A stretch of 64,000 nt of DNA from Thermoanaerobacterium aotearoense (GCF_009905255.1 NZ_CP047602.1:248001-312000); one strand, 5' to 3'. Positions 37,060 through 47,800 are shown, counted from the first letter of the stretch. Program-made: numbers and translations. Notes: a model not told the origin generated them from the sequence alone.

Positions 37060-38869
37060 GTGGTTTTAAATGAAGGCAAAATAGGAAATTTAAAATTGAA
37101 AAACAGATTTGTCATGCTGCCAACTGTCACAAATTTATCAAATGATGGATTTGTCAGCGAAAAAGGGATGGACTATTACGACAGAAGGTCGAAAGATGTA
37201 GCTTTAGTCATAGTCGAGGCATCGTATGTAAATAAGTTTGGCAAGTTTTTTAAAAATCAATTAGGGATAGACGACGATGATAAGATTGAAGGACTCAAAA
37301 AAATTAGCAGATATCATTCATGGCAATGGTGGAAAAGCTGCAGTGCAGATTGCTATGCACAACCCTAAATACAAGCCATCAGATTTTACTGTGGAAGACA
37401 TAAAAGGGTTTGTAAGAGATTTTGTGAATGCTGCAAAAAGGGCAAAAAAAGCAGGATTTGATGCTGTTGAGCTTCATTTTGCACATGGATGGTTTGTAAA
37501 TCAATTTTTATCGCCAAATGTAAATACGAGAGATGATGAGTACGATGGAGATTTCGATGGAAGAGCCAGATTTGCACTGGAGATATTAAAGAATGTAAAA
37601 AGTGAAGTAGCTGATATCGCTGTGATATGCCGCATAAATGGAAGCGACTATACAGATGGCGGACTTGACATAGAAGAAAGTGTAAAACTTGCGAAGCTTT
37701 TAGAAAATCATGGCGCAGATGCAATAAATGTTTCATCAGGCGTTGGAGCGACGTCAGAGTACCACATATCGCCAATGGGAATAGATGATAAACCACTCAT
37801 AGACTACGCGAAGAAAATAAGAGATAGTGTTTCGATTCCTGTCATTGCTGCCGATAAGCTGGGTGCTGCAGATGACTGGGAAGCGATTGTAAGAGATGGT
37901 TATGCTGATTTCATAGGCATTGCAAGAGGCCTTATAGGAGATCCTGATTGCGTTTCTAAATATATCAATGGAAAAGCTGATGAGATAAAATACTGTATCC
38001 ACTGCAATCAAGCATGTATCGCCTATATACAAAAAGGGCTTCCTGTATCATGCATGATGAATCCCACGGTAGGCAGAGAAAAAGAATTTGATGTGATTGC
38101 AGAAAATAAGCTTAATGTGGCTGTAATAGGCGGTGGTCCTGCTGGAATGTCTGTTGCTTTGTACTTGGCGAAAAAAGGGCACAATGTGGAGCTATTTGAG
38201 AAGTCAGATGCACTGGGAGGACAGCTAAAAGTGGCAAAAGTTCCTCCACATAAGTCTGAAATAGGAAAAGTGGTAGATTATCTTGAAGCTGATTTAAAAA
38301 AGTACGGTGTAAAAGTCAATCTGAATCGAGAAGTTGCGTGTGATGAACTAAAAAATATGAGTTATGACAAAGTAATAATTGCAACAGGCTCAATTCCAAA
38401 GGAATTGACGATTAAAATGGATGTAGTACCTTATAAAGCCATAGATGTTTTAAGTGGCAAAATGCCACAAGGCATTAGCATAGCTGTAATAGGCGGAGGT
38501 TTGACAGGGCTGGAGACGGCAGAGTACCTTGCAACAATAGGTAAAAGCGTTACAGTATTAGAAGAGCTTGATGAAGTAGGAAAAGACATATACGCCATGA
38601 ATAAGAAGCTTTTGATGGAAAGATTAAGGAACCTTGGAGTAAGAATCATATCGAGCGCAAAAATTGATGAAATAAAAAGCGGAAAAATTTTTTACAATAA
38701 TGGCAATGAAGTTGAGGTAGACGATGTGGTGATTGCAATAGGCAATACTTCAGATGAGACATTCAAAAGCTGCATAAGCAACAATATGATTTTCATAGGC
38801 GATTGTAAAGAAGTAGCAACAGCAGTAGAGGCAATAAGAGATGGGGCAGAAATGTCACTTACAATTTAG
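37060..38869 (+). pseudogene. NADH:flavin oxidoreductase (OYE / dienoyl-CoA reductase type), frameshifted
   Basis: The combined reading is about 602 residues. An OYE-type FMN barrel starts at KIGNLKLKNRFVMLPTVTN and includes AKKAGFDAVELHFAHGWFVNQFLS; a four-Cys [4Fe-4S] site (CIHCNQAC...SC) follows, then an FAD/NAD domain (VAVIGGGPAGMSVALYLAKKG). The frame is broken at an A7 run (37297-37303): six A would restore GLKKLADIIHGNGGKAA. The loop after AVQIAMHNP is shorter than usual, by about 20 residues. The GTG start at 37060 follows AAAGGAAG. Without the repair it gives a 102-residue stub. Confidence 0.88.
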
Positions 38870-39062
38870 GGTGTTTATCATATCATTTAAAGTATGCTTT
38901 ATGTTTTTATTCAAAAAATATGAAGCATACTTTGTTTTTTATATAACTTTTTAAACTACATTTTAAATTATGGCCTTTTTTATAAAGACATAAACTAAAA
39001 TGATTCCTGCAGCAACAAGATTAATTTTTTTTATTAAAGCCTAAAATTTTTTTTATTTTAAA

Positions 39063-39089
39063 GAAGGATTTTTTAAATTTGTGTAGAAT
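39063..39089 (+). promoter_or_regulatory. Sigma-H-like promoter of xylA
   Basis: GAAGGATTT (39063-39071), 11 bases, GTAGAAT (39083-39089). It agrees with RnAGGAwWW-N11-RnnGAAT at all fixed positions. The same box, at the same distance from an operator, precedes the KDG operon. The gap 38870-39062 holds nothing else that I can name. Confidence 0.5.
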
Positions 39090-39103
39090 ATATAATATAT
39101 AAT

Positions 39104-39122
39104 GTTTGTTGGACAGACAAAC
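39104..39122 (+). promoter_or_regulatory. XylR operator
   Basis: GTTTGT-TGGACAG-ACAAAC, a perfect dyad beginning 15 bases after the -10 box, so at the start of the transcript. It resembles XylR operators of other Firmicutes (GTTTGTTnAACAAAC type). The ROK repressor at 46485 is the likely ligand. Confidence 0.72.
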
Positions 39123-39142
39123 GAATAGAAGGAGGAAGCTTT

Positions 39143-40462
39143 ATGAATAAATATTTTGAGAACGTATCTAAAATAAAATATGAAGGACCAAAATCAAACA
39201 ATCCTTATTCTTTTAAATTTTACAATCCAGAAGAAGTAATCGATGGCAAGACGATGGAGGAGCATCTACGCTTTTCTATAGCTTACTGGCACACTTTTAC
39301 TGCTGATGGAACAGATCAATTTGGCAAAGCTACCATGCAAAGACCATGGAACCACTACACAGATCCTATGGACATAGCAAAGGCAAGGGTAGAAGCAGCA
39401 TTTGAGTTTTTTGATAAGATAAATGCACCTTTCTTCTGCTTCCATGACAGGGATATTGCACCTGAAGGAGACACTCTTAGAGAGACAAACAAAAACTTAG
39501 ATACAATAGTTGCCATGATAAAGGATTACTTGAAGACCAGCAAGACGAAAGTTTTGTGGGGCACCGCAAATCTTTTCTCCAATCCGAGATTTGTACATGG
39601 TGCATCAACATCCTGCAATGCTGATGTTTTCGCATATTCTGCAGCTCAAGTTAAAAAAGCTCTTGAGATTACTAAGGAGCTTGGCGGCGAAAACTACGTA
39701 TTCTGGGGTGGCAGAGAAGGATATGAAACACTTCTCAATACAGACATGGAGTTTGAGCTTGACAACTTTGCAAGATTTTTGCACATGGCTGTTGACTACG
39801 CGAAGGAAATCGGCTTTGAAGGCCAGTTCTTGATTGAGCCGAAGCCAAAGGAGCCTACGAAACACCAATACGACTTTGACGTGGCAAATGTATTGGCATT
39901 CTTGAGAAAATACGGCCTTGACAAATATTTCAAAGTGAATATCGAGGCAAACCATGCGACATTGGCATTCCACGACTTCCAACATGAGCTAAGATACGCC
40001 AGAATAAACGGTGTATTAGGATCAATTGACGCAAATACAGGCGATATGCTTTTAGGATGGGATACAGACCAGTTCCCTACAGATATACGCATGACAACGC
40101 TTGCTATGTATGAAGTCATAAAGATGGGTGGATTTGACAAAGGCGGCCTTAACTTCGATGCAAAAGTAAGACGTGCTTCATTTGAACCAGAAGATCTTTT
40201 CTTAGGTCATATAGCCGGAATGGATGCCTTTGCAAAAGGCTTCAAAGTTGCTTACAAACTTGTGAAAGATGGCGTATTTGACAAGTTCATCGAGGAAAGA
40301 TACGCAAGCTACAAAGACGGCATTGGCGCTGACATTGTAAGCGGGAAAGCTGACTTCAAGAGCCTTGAAAAGTACGCATTAGAGCACAGCCAGATTGTCA
40401 ACAAATCAGGCAGGCAAGAGCTGTTAGAATCAATCCTAAATCAGTATTTGTTTGCAGAATAA
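39143..40462 (+). CDS. xylA: Xylose isomerase
   Basis: A 439-residue class II xylose isomerase that converts D-xylose to D-xylulose with two divalent metals. His101 and Asp104 sit in FCFHDRD, Trp139 in VLWGTANL, Val186 in YVFWGG, with metal ligands in [34 protein letters not shown] and WDTDQFPTD. The sequence is recognisable as the Thermoanaerobacterium enzyme, long studied for its thermostability. GGAGGAAG precedes the ATG. It is the first gene of xylAB. Confidence 0.98.
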   Translation: MNKYFENVSKIKYEGPKSNNPYSFKFYNPEEVIDGKTMEEHLRFSIAYWHTFTADGTDQFGKATMQRPWNHYTDPMDIAKARVEAAFEFFDKINAPFFCFHDRDIAPEGDTLRETNKNLDTIVAMIKDYLKTSKTKVLWGTANLFSNPRFVHGASTSCNADVFAYSAAQVKKALEITKELGGENYVFWGGREGYETLLNTDMEFELDNFARFLHMAVDYAKEIGFEGQFLIEPKPKEPTKHQYDFDVANVLAFLRKYGLDKYFKVNIEANHATLAFHDFQHELRYARINGVLGSIDANTGDMLLGWDTDQFPTDIRMTTLAMYEVIKMGGFDKGGLNFDAKVRRASFEPEDLFLGHIAGMDAFAKGFKVAYKLVKDGVFDKFIEERYASYKDGIGADIVSGKADFKSLEKYALEHSQIVNKSGRQELLESILNQYLFAE

Positions 40463-40470
40463 TGAAACAT

Positions 40471-40504
40471 GAGGGCGGCTTCATGCTTCATTAAAGCTGC
40501 CCTC
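40471..40504 (+). promoter_or_regulatory. Hairpin between xylA and xylB
   Basis: GAGGGCGGCTT / AAGCTGCCCTC (10 of 11 pairs), no T-run. More likely an mRNA-stabilising or processing stem that lets xylA exceed xylB than a full terminator. Confidence 0.55.
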
Positions 40505-40528
40505 AACAAAAATCATGGAGGTAAATGT

Positions 40529-42034
40529 ATGTATTTTTTAGGGATAGATTTAGGGACATCATCAGTTAAGATAATACTGATGAATGAAAGCGGCAATGTG
40601 GTATCAAGCGTTTCAAAAGAATATCCTGTGTACTATCCAGAGCCAGGCTGGGCTGAGCAAAATCCAGAAGATTGGTGGAATGGCACAAGGGATGGAATAA
40701 GAGAGATTATTGCGAAAAGCGGCGTAAATGGCGATGAAATAAAGGGTGTTGGCTTAAGCGGGCAGATGCATGGACTGGTGCTTTTAGACAAAGACAATAA
40801 CGTTTTAACGCCAGCCATACTTTGGTGTGACCAGAGGACACAGGAAGAATGCGACTACATCACAGAGAAAATAGGAAAAGAAGGCCTTTTGAAGTACACA
40901 GGGAATAAAGCATTGACAGGTTTTACTGCACCAAAGATATTATGGGTAAAGAAGCACCTTAAAGACGTATATGAAAGAATCGCTCATATCCTTTTGCCAA
41001 AAGATTATATAAGGTTTAAATTGACAGGTGAGTACGCTACAGAAGTTTCAGATGCATCAGGTACACTTCTTTTCGATGTGGAAAATAGAAGATGGTCAAA
41101 GGAAATGATAGACATATTTGAAATACCGGAAAAAGCCCTTCCTAAGTGCTACGAATCAACAGATGTCACAGGGTATGTCACCAAAGAGGCAGCAGATTTG
41201 ACAGGGCTTCATGAAGGGACTATTGTCGTAGGCGGTGGTGGTGACCAAGCCAGCGGCGCTGTAGGCACTGGCACGGTGAAAAGCGGCATAGTGTCCATCG
41301 CATTAGGAACTTCAGGCGTCGTATTTGCATCACAGGACAAGTACGCAGCAGATGATGAGCTTAGGCTTCACTCATTCTGCCATGCAAACGGCAAATGGCA
41401 TGTGATGGGTGTCATGCTTTCGGCTGCATCATGTCTTAAATGGTGGGTAGATGATGTAAATAATTACAAGACCGATGTTATGACATTTGATGGACTCTTA
41501 GAAGAAGCAGAGAAGGTGAAGCCAGGCAGTGATGGATTGATATTCTTGCCATACCTGATGGGTGAAAGGACCCCTTACAGCGATCCTTATGCGAGAGGCA
41601 GCTTTGTAGGTTTAACAATTACACACAATAGAAGCCACATGACAAGATCTATATTAGAAGGCGTCGCATTTGGACTTAGGGATTCGCTGGAGCTTATAAA
41701 GGCTTTAAATATACCTGTAAATGAAGCCAGGGTAAGTGGTGGTGGTGCTAAAAGCAGGCTTTGGAGGCAAATACTTGCCGATGTATTCAATGTAAGGATA
41801 GACATGATAAATGCTACAGAAGGACCTTCATTTGGTGCAGCAATAATGGCGTCTGTGGGATATGGCCTTTACAAAAATGTAGATGATGCATGCAATAGTT
41901 TAATAAAAGTTACAGACAGCGTATATCCAATCAAAGAAAACGTCGAAAAGTACAACAAACTGTATCCAATCTACGTGAGCTTGTATTCAAGGCTTAAAGG
42001 CGCCTTTGAAGAAATTGGGAAGTTGGATTTGTAA
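40529..42034 (+). CDS. xylB: Xylulokinase
   Basis: A 501-residue FGGY-family kinase that phosphorylates D-xylulose at C5 for the pentose phosphate pathway. Motifs: FLGIDLGTSSVKIILM (phosphate 1), GLSGQMHGLVLLD, GGGGDQASGAVGTG, GTSGVVFAS and the C-terminal ARVSGGGAKSRLWRQILADV. The ATG at 40529 follows ATGGAGGTAA; an upstream extension overlaps the intercistronic hairpin and is unlike the family. It is downstream of xylA. Confidence 0.96.
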   Translation: MYFLGIDLGTSSVKIILMNESGNVVSSVSKEYPVYYPEPGWAEQNPEDWWNGTRDGIREIIAKSGVNGDEIKGVGLSGQMHGLVLLDKDNNVLTPAILWCDQRTQEECDYITEKIGKEGLLKYTGNKALTGFTAPKILWVKKHLKDVYERIAHILLPKDYIRFKLTGEYATEVSDASGTLLFDVENRRWSKEMIDIFEIPEKALPKCYESTDVTGYVTKEAADLTGLHEGTIVVGGGGDQASGAVGTGTVKSGIVSIALGTSGVVFASQDKYAADDELRLHSFCHANGKWHVMGVMLSAASCLKWWVDDVNNYKTDVMTFDGLLEEAEKVKPGSDGLIFLPYLMGERTPYSDPYARGSFVGLTITHNRSHMTRSILEGVAFGLRDSLELIKALNIPVNEARVSGGGAKSRLWRQILADVFNVRIDMINATEGPSFGAAIMASVGYGLYKNVDDACNSLIKVTDSVYPIKENVEKYNKLYPIYVSLYSRLKGAFEEIGKLDL

Positions 42035-42400
42035 AATAAATTCATTTGGAAATAAATTTATGACAGTACAAGGGACATTGATTAACAAAGCTTCAGGTTA
42101 ATAATAGTAAAGTTAATATTTGCTATGAAATGAAAGCATAATAATCTGTTCCTTGTACTTTGCTTTATCATGTTTATTTAAGATACTAATTAATAAAAGT
42201 CAATTTAGCCAATAATAAAATCCTATATATAGTAAATATTTACAATAAAATCACTACAAAATAAAAAACTTTATTTAATCTCTTAAAAATATCTACATAA
42301 GGGGGTGTTAGATGAAAAAGGCAAACCATAGGTTCGATTAATTTGAAAACGACTAAGGTATTTGACTTCCAAAAAATATCAATTAGGAAGGGGAAATTTA
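42035..42400 (+). other. Intergenic region upstream of the xylose transporter
   Basis: An A+T-rich gap of 366 bases. It holds a ten-codon reading frame (42312-42341, MKKANHRFD) with a good GGGGGTG site and a TGAAAACGA cre-like half site (42344-42352). No clear terminator follows xylB and no XylR-type dyad is seen. Nothing else is recognised. Confidence 0.5.
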
Positions 42401-43523
42401 ATGATGAGTAAAAACCTTAAAAAAACATTGTTGCATTTAATACTTATATTTGCAATGGTATTTGCATTCTCGGCTTGTGCTACCACAAATCCAAATCAGT
42501 CAAGTTCAAATTCTAATTCCAAGTCCCAATCAAATTCTACAACAAACACAGCAAGCAATTCAGAAAAAATAAAGATAGGATTAAGTTTTGATACGTTGAA
42601 TTTAGAGAGATGGCCACATGACAGAGATTTCTTTGTACAAAGGGCACAAGCTCTTGGCGCAGAAGTGTTAGTACAATCTGCTAACAGCGATTCTCAGACG
42701 CAATATTCACAATGTCAGAATCTAATAGCACAAGGAGTAAAGGTGCTTGTTATAATACCGCATGATGGCAGTGCAATTGCGCCAATTGTAGAAGAAGCTC
42801 ATAAAGCAGGTGTTAAAGGTTTTGGCTTATGACAGATTGATAATGAATTCAGATGTTGATGCATATGTGTCATTTGACAATGAAAAAGTTGGTGAATTAC
42901 AGGCTCAATATATAACGAAATTAGTGCCAAAAGGAAACTATTTCTTACTGGAAGGATCGCCGACAGATAATAATGCAAAGCTATTTGAACAAGGCCAAAA
43001 GAAAGTTTTACAGCCATTGGTTGACAAAGGCGATATAAAAATCGTAGGTGAACAATGGGCACAAGATTGGCTTACGCAAAATGCTTACAACATAATGCAA
43101 AATGCTTTGACAGCAAATAATAACAAGATCGATGCAGTGGTCGATGCTAACGATAGTACAGCTTTAGGCGCTGTAAGAGCATTGCAAGAGCAGAATCTTG
43201 CAGGTAAAGTAGCAATATCTGGTCAAGACGCAGATTTGGCAAACTGCCAGTTGATAGTCGAAGGAAAACAGTCTATGACAGTATATAAACCAGTTAGGGA
43301 TGAAGCAACTAAAGCTGCCGATGTTGCTGTTGCATTGGCAAAAGGTGTTGATATAGGTGCAAATGGCAAAGTCAACAATGGGAAAATCGACGTACCGTCT
43401 GTATTGCTTACACCTATTGCTGTCGACAAAAACAACATGGTAGATACAATCATAAAAGATGGATTCCATAGTTTAGAAGATGTCTATAAGAATGTTCCTA
43501 AAGACCAGTGGCCAAAACAATAA
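42401..43523 (+). pseudogene. xylF: Xylose ABC transporter binding protein, frameshifted
   Basis: The repaired reading is 373 residues: a lipoprotein signal (LHLILIFAMVFAFSACATT, lipid-modified Cys), an Asn/Ser linker, then a periplasmic-binding-protein type I fold (KIGLSFDTLNLERWPHDRDF, VVDANDSTALGAVRALQEQN, KVAISGQDADLANCQ), as in XylF. One extra G at 42818-42819 (AAAGGTTTTGG; the family expects AAAGTTTTGG, giving VKVLAYDRLI) stops the first frame at 42832. The downstream ATPase and permease genes are intact. A one-base sequencing error is quite possible. Confidence 0.9.
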
Positions 43524-43578
43524 TCATCAAAAATCTTAGGGGAATGAAAAATTCATTCCCCTAATAAAAAAGGTAGGG

Positions 43579-45108
43579 ATGGATATGGATGATTTTATAC
43601 TAGAAATGAAAAACATAACAAAAGACTTCTCCGGCGTAAAGGCATTAGACAATGTCAATCTGAAAGTAAGAAAAGGAGAGATACATGGCCTTTGCGGTGA
43701 GAATGGTGCAGGGAAGTCTACGCTTATGAAAATACTAAGTGGAGTATATCCACATGGCACTTTTACTGGAGAAATATTATTTAATGGCAGAGAACTAAAA
43801 TTAAACAGTATTAAGGATGCAGAAGATGCAGGCATAGGGATAATATACCAGGAGTTGTCTTTGGTAAAAGAATTATCTGTCAGTGAAAATATATTTATTG
43901 GAAATGAGCCTAATAAGAATGGGATAATTGATTTTGACAGAATGTATTATGAAACTAAAATCTTGCTGGACAAACTGAATCTAAACATTAATCCTAATGT
44001 ACCAGTTAAAAGTTTAGGCATAGGACAGCAACAGTTAGTAGAGATTGCAAAGGCATTATCAAAAAATGTAAGTTTGCTGATATTAGATGAACCGACATCA
44101 TCGCTTACTGATGCAGATGTTGAAATATTGTTCAACATATTAAGGCAATTAAAAGATAACGGTGTAACGTGCATATATATTTCACATAAATTAAATGAAG
44201 TAATGGAAATAACAGATCGGATAACTGTTCAGAGAGATGGAAAGACTGTAGGTTCAGAAGATACAAAGAATTTAACTGAGAATGACATTATTAGGATGAT
44301 GGTTGGTCGTGAGCTTACAAATCTCTTCCCAAGAGAGGAGCATCAAATAGGAGAAGAGATATTAGAGATAAAAAACTTTAGCGTGTATGATAAGAAGGAT
44401 TCTAATAAGAAGATTGTAGATAACGTAAGCTTTTCTTTAAGAGAAGGAGAGATCCTTGGTATTGCTGGCCTAATTGGAGCTGGAAGGACTGAGCTTGTTT
44501 CCAGCATTTTTGGTTCATATCCGGGTAGACGCGAGGGTGAGATTTATCTGGAAGGTAAAAAGATAGACATAAAAAATCCGGATCAGGCTTTAGATCATGG
44601 AATAGCAATGGTTCCGGAGGACAGAAAAGGTCAAGGATTGATAAATATATTATCTGTAAGAAACAATATGACTTTATCTAATATAGATAGTTATAAAAAT
44701 AATTTTGGTTCCGTTGATGAAAACAAGGAAATTGTAGACGTTAAAAAGTATATTGAGATGTTAAAAATTAAAGTTTCAAATTTCAATTTAGAAGTCAAAA
44801 ACTTAAGCGGAGGCAATCAGCAAAAAGTGGTTTTAGCTAAGAATTTGCTTAGAAATCCTAAAATATTGATTTTAGATGAACCAACTCGTGGCATTGATGT
44901 CGGAGCAAAATATGAAATATACAAACTGATGTATGAGTTAGTAAGAAGTGGGATTTCAATTATTATGGTTTCATCAGAATTACCAGAAGTTATAGGACTA
45001 AGTGACAGGATAGTAGTGATGCACGAAGGAAAAAAGAAAGGTGAATTTGTAAATGAAAATGTAACTCAGGAAATGATCATGGAATGTGCGATAGGAGGTA
45101 AAAAGTAA
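43579..45108 (+). CDS. xylG: Xylose ABC transporter ATP-binding protein
   Basis: A 509-residue protein with two ABC cassettes. The first has Walker A GENGAGKSTLMKIL, signature SLGIGQQQLVEIAKAL and Walker B LLILDEPTSSL. The second has a degenerate Walker A (GLIGAGRTELVSSIFG) and signature NLSGGNQQKVVLAKNLL followed by LILDEPTRGIDVGAK. This is the standard layout of sugar importers of the ribose/xylose class, where one protein does the work of two ATPases. Its stop overlaps the start of xylH by one base. Confidence 0.94.
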   Translation: MDMDDFILEMKNITKDFSGVKALDNVNLKVRKGEIHGLCGENGAGKSTLMKILSGVYPHGTFTGEILFNGRELKLNSIKDAEDAGIGIIYQELSLVKELSVSENIFIGNEPNKNGIIDFDRMYYETKILLDKLNLNINPNVPVKSLGIGQQQLVEIAKALSKNVSLLILDEPTSSLTDADVEILFNILRQLKDNGVTCIYISHKLNEVMEITDRITVQRDGKTVGSEDTKNLTENDIIRMMVGRELTNLFPREEHQIGEEILEIKNFSVYDKKDSNKKIVDNVSFSLREGEILGIAGLIGAGRTELVSSIFGSYPGRREGEIYLEGKKIDIKNPDQALDHGIAMVPEDRKGQGLINILSVRNNMTLSNIDSYKNNFGSVDENKEIVDVKKYIEMLKIKVSNFNLEVKNLSGGNQQKVVLAKNLLRNPKILILDEPTRGIDVGAKYEIYKLMYELVRSGISIIMVSSELPEVIGLSDRIVVMHEGKKKGEFVNENVTQEMIMECAIGGKK

Positions 45109-46274
45109 TGATTAATTCAAATAGTATGAAAGAAAAAGATGTAACAGCCAACAAAAGATTTTCGATAAACTTGAAATTATACACTATGATAATAGCTTTA
45201 ATTGGAATCTGGATTATTTTTGCTATTGCGACAAAGGGCGATTTTTTAACATCCAGAAATATGTCCAATCTTTTTAGGCAAATGGTTTCTACTGCTGTTT
45301 TGGCTGTTGGCATGGTTTTTGTGATAATAGCTGGACAGATTGACCTTTCGGTAGGTTCTCTTTTAGGTCTTACAGGTGGAATAGCTGCAATTGCTAATGT
45401 GTGGTTTCACTTTAATGGTATACTTTCAATAATTATAGCATTGATAGTTGGTTTGATTTTAGGTGCATGGAACGGTTGGTGGGTTGCGTATAAAAATGTT
45501 CCATCATTTATCGTGACATTAGCAGGTATGTTAGTATATAGAGGAATACTCATCGGTATTACAAATGGGTACACAATTGCGCCATTAAGCAATGATTTTC
45601 AGTTCATCGGTCAAGCTTATTTAACACCAGTAAGTGGGTATTTGCTTGGCATGATTGTATTATTAGTCGCTGCATACACAGTGTATTCTCAAAGAAAATC
45701 TAAAGTAAAATATGGATTAGAAGTTTCGCCTTTTTACCTTGATGTATCAAAAATCATAGCTATAGCTATACTGGTAGGATTATTTGTATTTACATTAAAT
45801 TCTTACAATGGTATTCCTTTCTCTGTATTGATTTTGGCGATTTTAGCTGCAATATTTACCTATATTGCATCAAAAACTGTTTTCGGCAGAAGAGTTTATG
45901 CCATAGGTGGCAATGTTGAGGCCGCAAAACTTTCTGGAATAAATGTAAAGAAGATAACGCTAATTTTGTTTGCTATAAATGGATTGTTGGCCGCTGTATC
46001 TGGTGTCATTCTTACATCGACTTTAAACGCTGGTTCAACATCTGCAGGACAAAATGCTGAATTAGATGCTATCGCTGCTTGCGTAATTGGCGGAGCAAGT
46101 CTTAGTGGTGGCATTGGCTCGGTTATTGGCGCAATTATCGGTGCACTTGTGATGTCCAGCATAAACAATGGCATGAGTTTACTTAATTCGGCTCCATTTT
46201 GGCAATACGTTGTCAAGGGATTGATTTTGTTGATTGCTGTATATATCGATGCGGCTTCAAAAAATAAGGAATGA
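45108..46274 (+). CDS. xylH: Xylose ABC transporter permease
   Basis: A 388-residue membrane protein with about ten hydrophobic segments of the BPD_transp_2 family. The loop ALGGN-type motif appears as RRVYAIGGNVEAAKLSGINVKK, which contacts the ATPase, and VIAGQIDLSVGSLLGLTGG is a typical early segment. XylH permeases are longer than RbsC, consistent with 388 residues. Translation is coupled to xylG by the TAATG overlap. Confidence 0.93.
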   Translation: MINSNSMKEKDVTANKRFSINLKLYTMIIALIGIWIIFAIATKGDFLTSRNMSNLFRQMVSTAVLAVGMVFVIIAGQIDLSVGSLLGLTGGIAAIANVWFHFNGILSIIIALIVGLILGAWNGWWVAYKNVPSFIVTLAGMLVYRGILIGITNGYTIAPLSNDFQFIGQAYLTPVSGYLLGMIVLLVAAYTVYSQRKSKVKYGLEVSPFYLDVSKIIAIAILVGLFVFTLNSYNGIPFSVLILAILAAIFTYIASKTVFGRRVYAIGGNVEAAKLSGINVKKITLILFAINGLLAAVSGVILTSTLNAGSTSAGQNAELDAIAACVIGGASLSGGIGSVIGAIIGALVMSSINNGMSLLNSAPFWQYVVKGLILLIAVYIDAASKNKE

Positions 46275-46280
46275 GCTATA

Positions 46281-46306
46281 TATCTCCCATCTAAGGATGG
46301 GAGATA
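46281..46306 (+). terminator. Hairpin after xylH
   Basis: TATCTCCCATC-TAAG-GATGGGAGATA, an 11-bp perfect stem without a clear T-run (ATTTCTATTTG follows). Confidence 0.6.
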
Positions 46307-46484
46307 ATTTCTATTTGTATATATTGTGGGATTGCTGAAGAAGGATAAAGTTACAAAAAATTCGTCAAATTGTTAAACTTTTGTACGCGTTTTTCGATTA
46401 ATATGTCAGGACCAAATCGTTGAGCAAGTGCATTTTAATATGGTATAATATGCTGGTGAAAACGAAGTATTGCAAGGTGATTAA

Positions 46485-47687
46485 ATGATAACAGGTGATC
46501 AGTTGCTGATAAAACAAATTAATAAATCCATCGTCTTAAACACTATCCGCAAAAAAGGCTTAATATCCAGGGCTGACTTAGCAAATATTACAGGGCTAAA
46601 TAAATCCACAGTTTCTTCTTTAGTTGATGAACTTATAAAAGAAGGCTTTGTAGAGGAAGAGGGACCTGGTGAGTCAAAAGGCGGCAGGAAGCCGATAATG
46701 CTTATGATAAATAGCCTTGCTGGTTGTGTCATTGGCGTCGATCTTGATGTAAATTACATTCTCGTCATTTTGACAGACATACTTGCAAACATATTGTGGC
46801 AAAAGCGGATAAATTTAAAGCTGGGCGAAAGCAAGGAAGATATCATATCTAAGATGCTGGAACTTATAGATGAGGCTATAAAAAATTCGCCAAATACGGT
46901 GAAGGGAATATTAGGCATAGGCATCGGTGTGCCTGGTATTACAGATTATAAAAGAGGTGTCGTGCTAAAGGCTCCAAATCTAAATTGGGAAAATGTGGAG
47001 CTTAAAAAGATGGTAGAAGAGAGATTCAACTTAAAAGTGTATATAGATAATGAAGCTAATACAGGTGCTATCGGTGAGAAGTGGTTTGGAGGAGGCAGAA
47101 ACGCCAAAAATTTTGTCTATGTCAGTGCAGGCATCGGCATAGGTACAGGAATCATAATCAATAATGAGCTTTACAGAGGCTCTAATGGGTTAGCAGGCGA
47201 GATGGGACACATGACCATCGATATAAATGACCACATGTGCAGTTGTGGAAACAGAGGATGTTGGGAAAACTACGCATCTGAAAAATCCCTTTTTCGATAT
47301 ATAAAAGAAAGGCTTGAAGCAGGGCAAGAAGATGACTTTATAGACAGTGAAAATATTGACTCTCTTGATATAAACGATATTGCAGGTTATGCAGAGTTAG
47401 GAAGCAAGCTTGCTATTGATGCTATAAACGAAATTTCTAAGAATTTAAGCGTTGGAATTGTAAATATAGTTAATACGTTTAATCCAGACTTGGTGCTTAT
47501 AGGCAATACATTATCTGCCATTGGCGATATGTTGATAGACGCTGTCAAAGAGTATGTGAGAGAAAAATGTCTTGTATCAAGGTACAATGATATTGCTATT
47601 GAAATATCGAAGCTTGGAATGCTGGAAAGAGCCATAGGCGCTGTTACACTTGTCATATCAGAAGTGTTTTCATATCCCGGATTGTAA
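46485..47687 (+). CDS. xylR: ROK-family transcriptional repressor, XylR type
   Basis: A 400-residue repressor. N-terminal winged HTH (KGLISRADLANITGLNKSTVSS), then a ROK/glucokinase-like domain with the ATP-site remnant GVDLDVNYILVILTD, the YVSAGIGIGTGIIINN stretch, the ROK signature AGEMGHMTID and the zinc-binding CSCGNRGCWENYAS. In XylR, xylose binds the ROK domain and releases the operator. It is in the xyl cluster, after the transporter. AAGGTGA precedes the ATG. A TGAAAACGA half cre-like site lies just upstream (46457-46465). Confidence 0.9.
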   Translation: MITGDQLLIKQINKSIVLNTIRKKGLISRADLANITGLNKSTVSSLVDELIKEGFVEEEGPGESKGGRKPIMLMINSLAGCVIGVDLDVNYILVILTDILANILWQKRINLKLGESKEDIISKMLELIDEAIKNSPNTVKGILGIGIGVPGITDYKRGVVLKAPNLNWENVELKKMVEERFNLKVYIDNEANTGAIGEKWFGGGRNAKNFVYVSAGIGIGTGIIINNELYRGSNGLAGEMGHMTIDINDHMCSCGNRGCWENYASEKSLFRYIKERLEAGQEDDFIDSENIDSLDINDIAGYAELGSKLAIDAINEISKNLSVGIVNIVNTFNPDLVLIGNTLSAIGDMLIDAVKEYVREKCLVSRYNDIAIEISKLGMLERAIGAVTLVISEVFSYPGL

Positions 47688-47727
47688 AAGCGAGGTAAGG
47701 CATGTAAGTCCTTCCTCGCTTTTTTTA
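47687..47727 (+). terminator. Terminator after xylR
   Basis: AAAGCGAGG / CCTCGCTTT with inner pairing and a run of seven T. Confidence 0.9.
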
Positions 47728-47800
47728 TTAATTATAGTATAATATTATTAAGACTATTGATAAAATCTTGAATATTTTTATCAATTGCGAGAGGAGAGAT

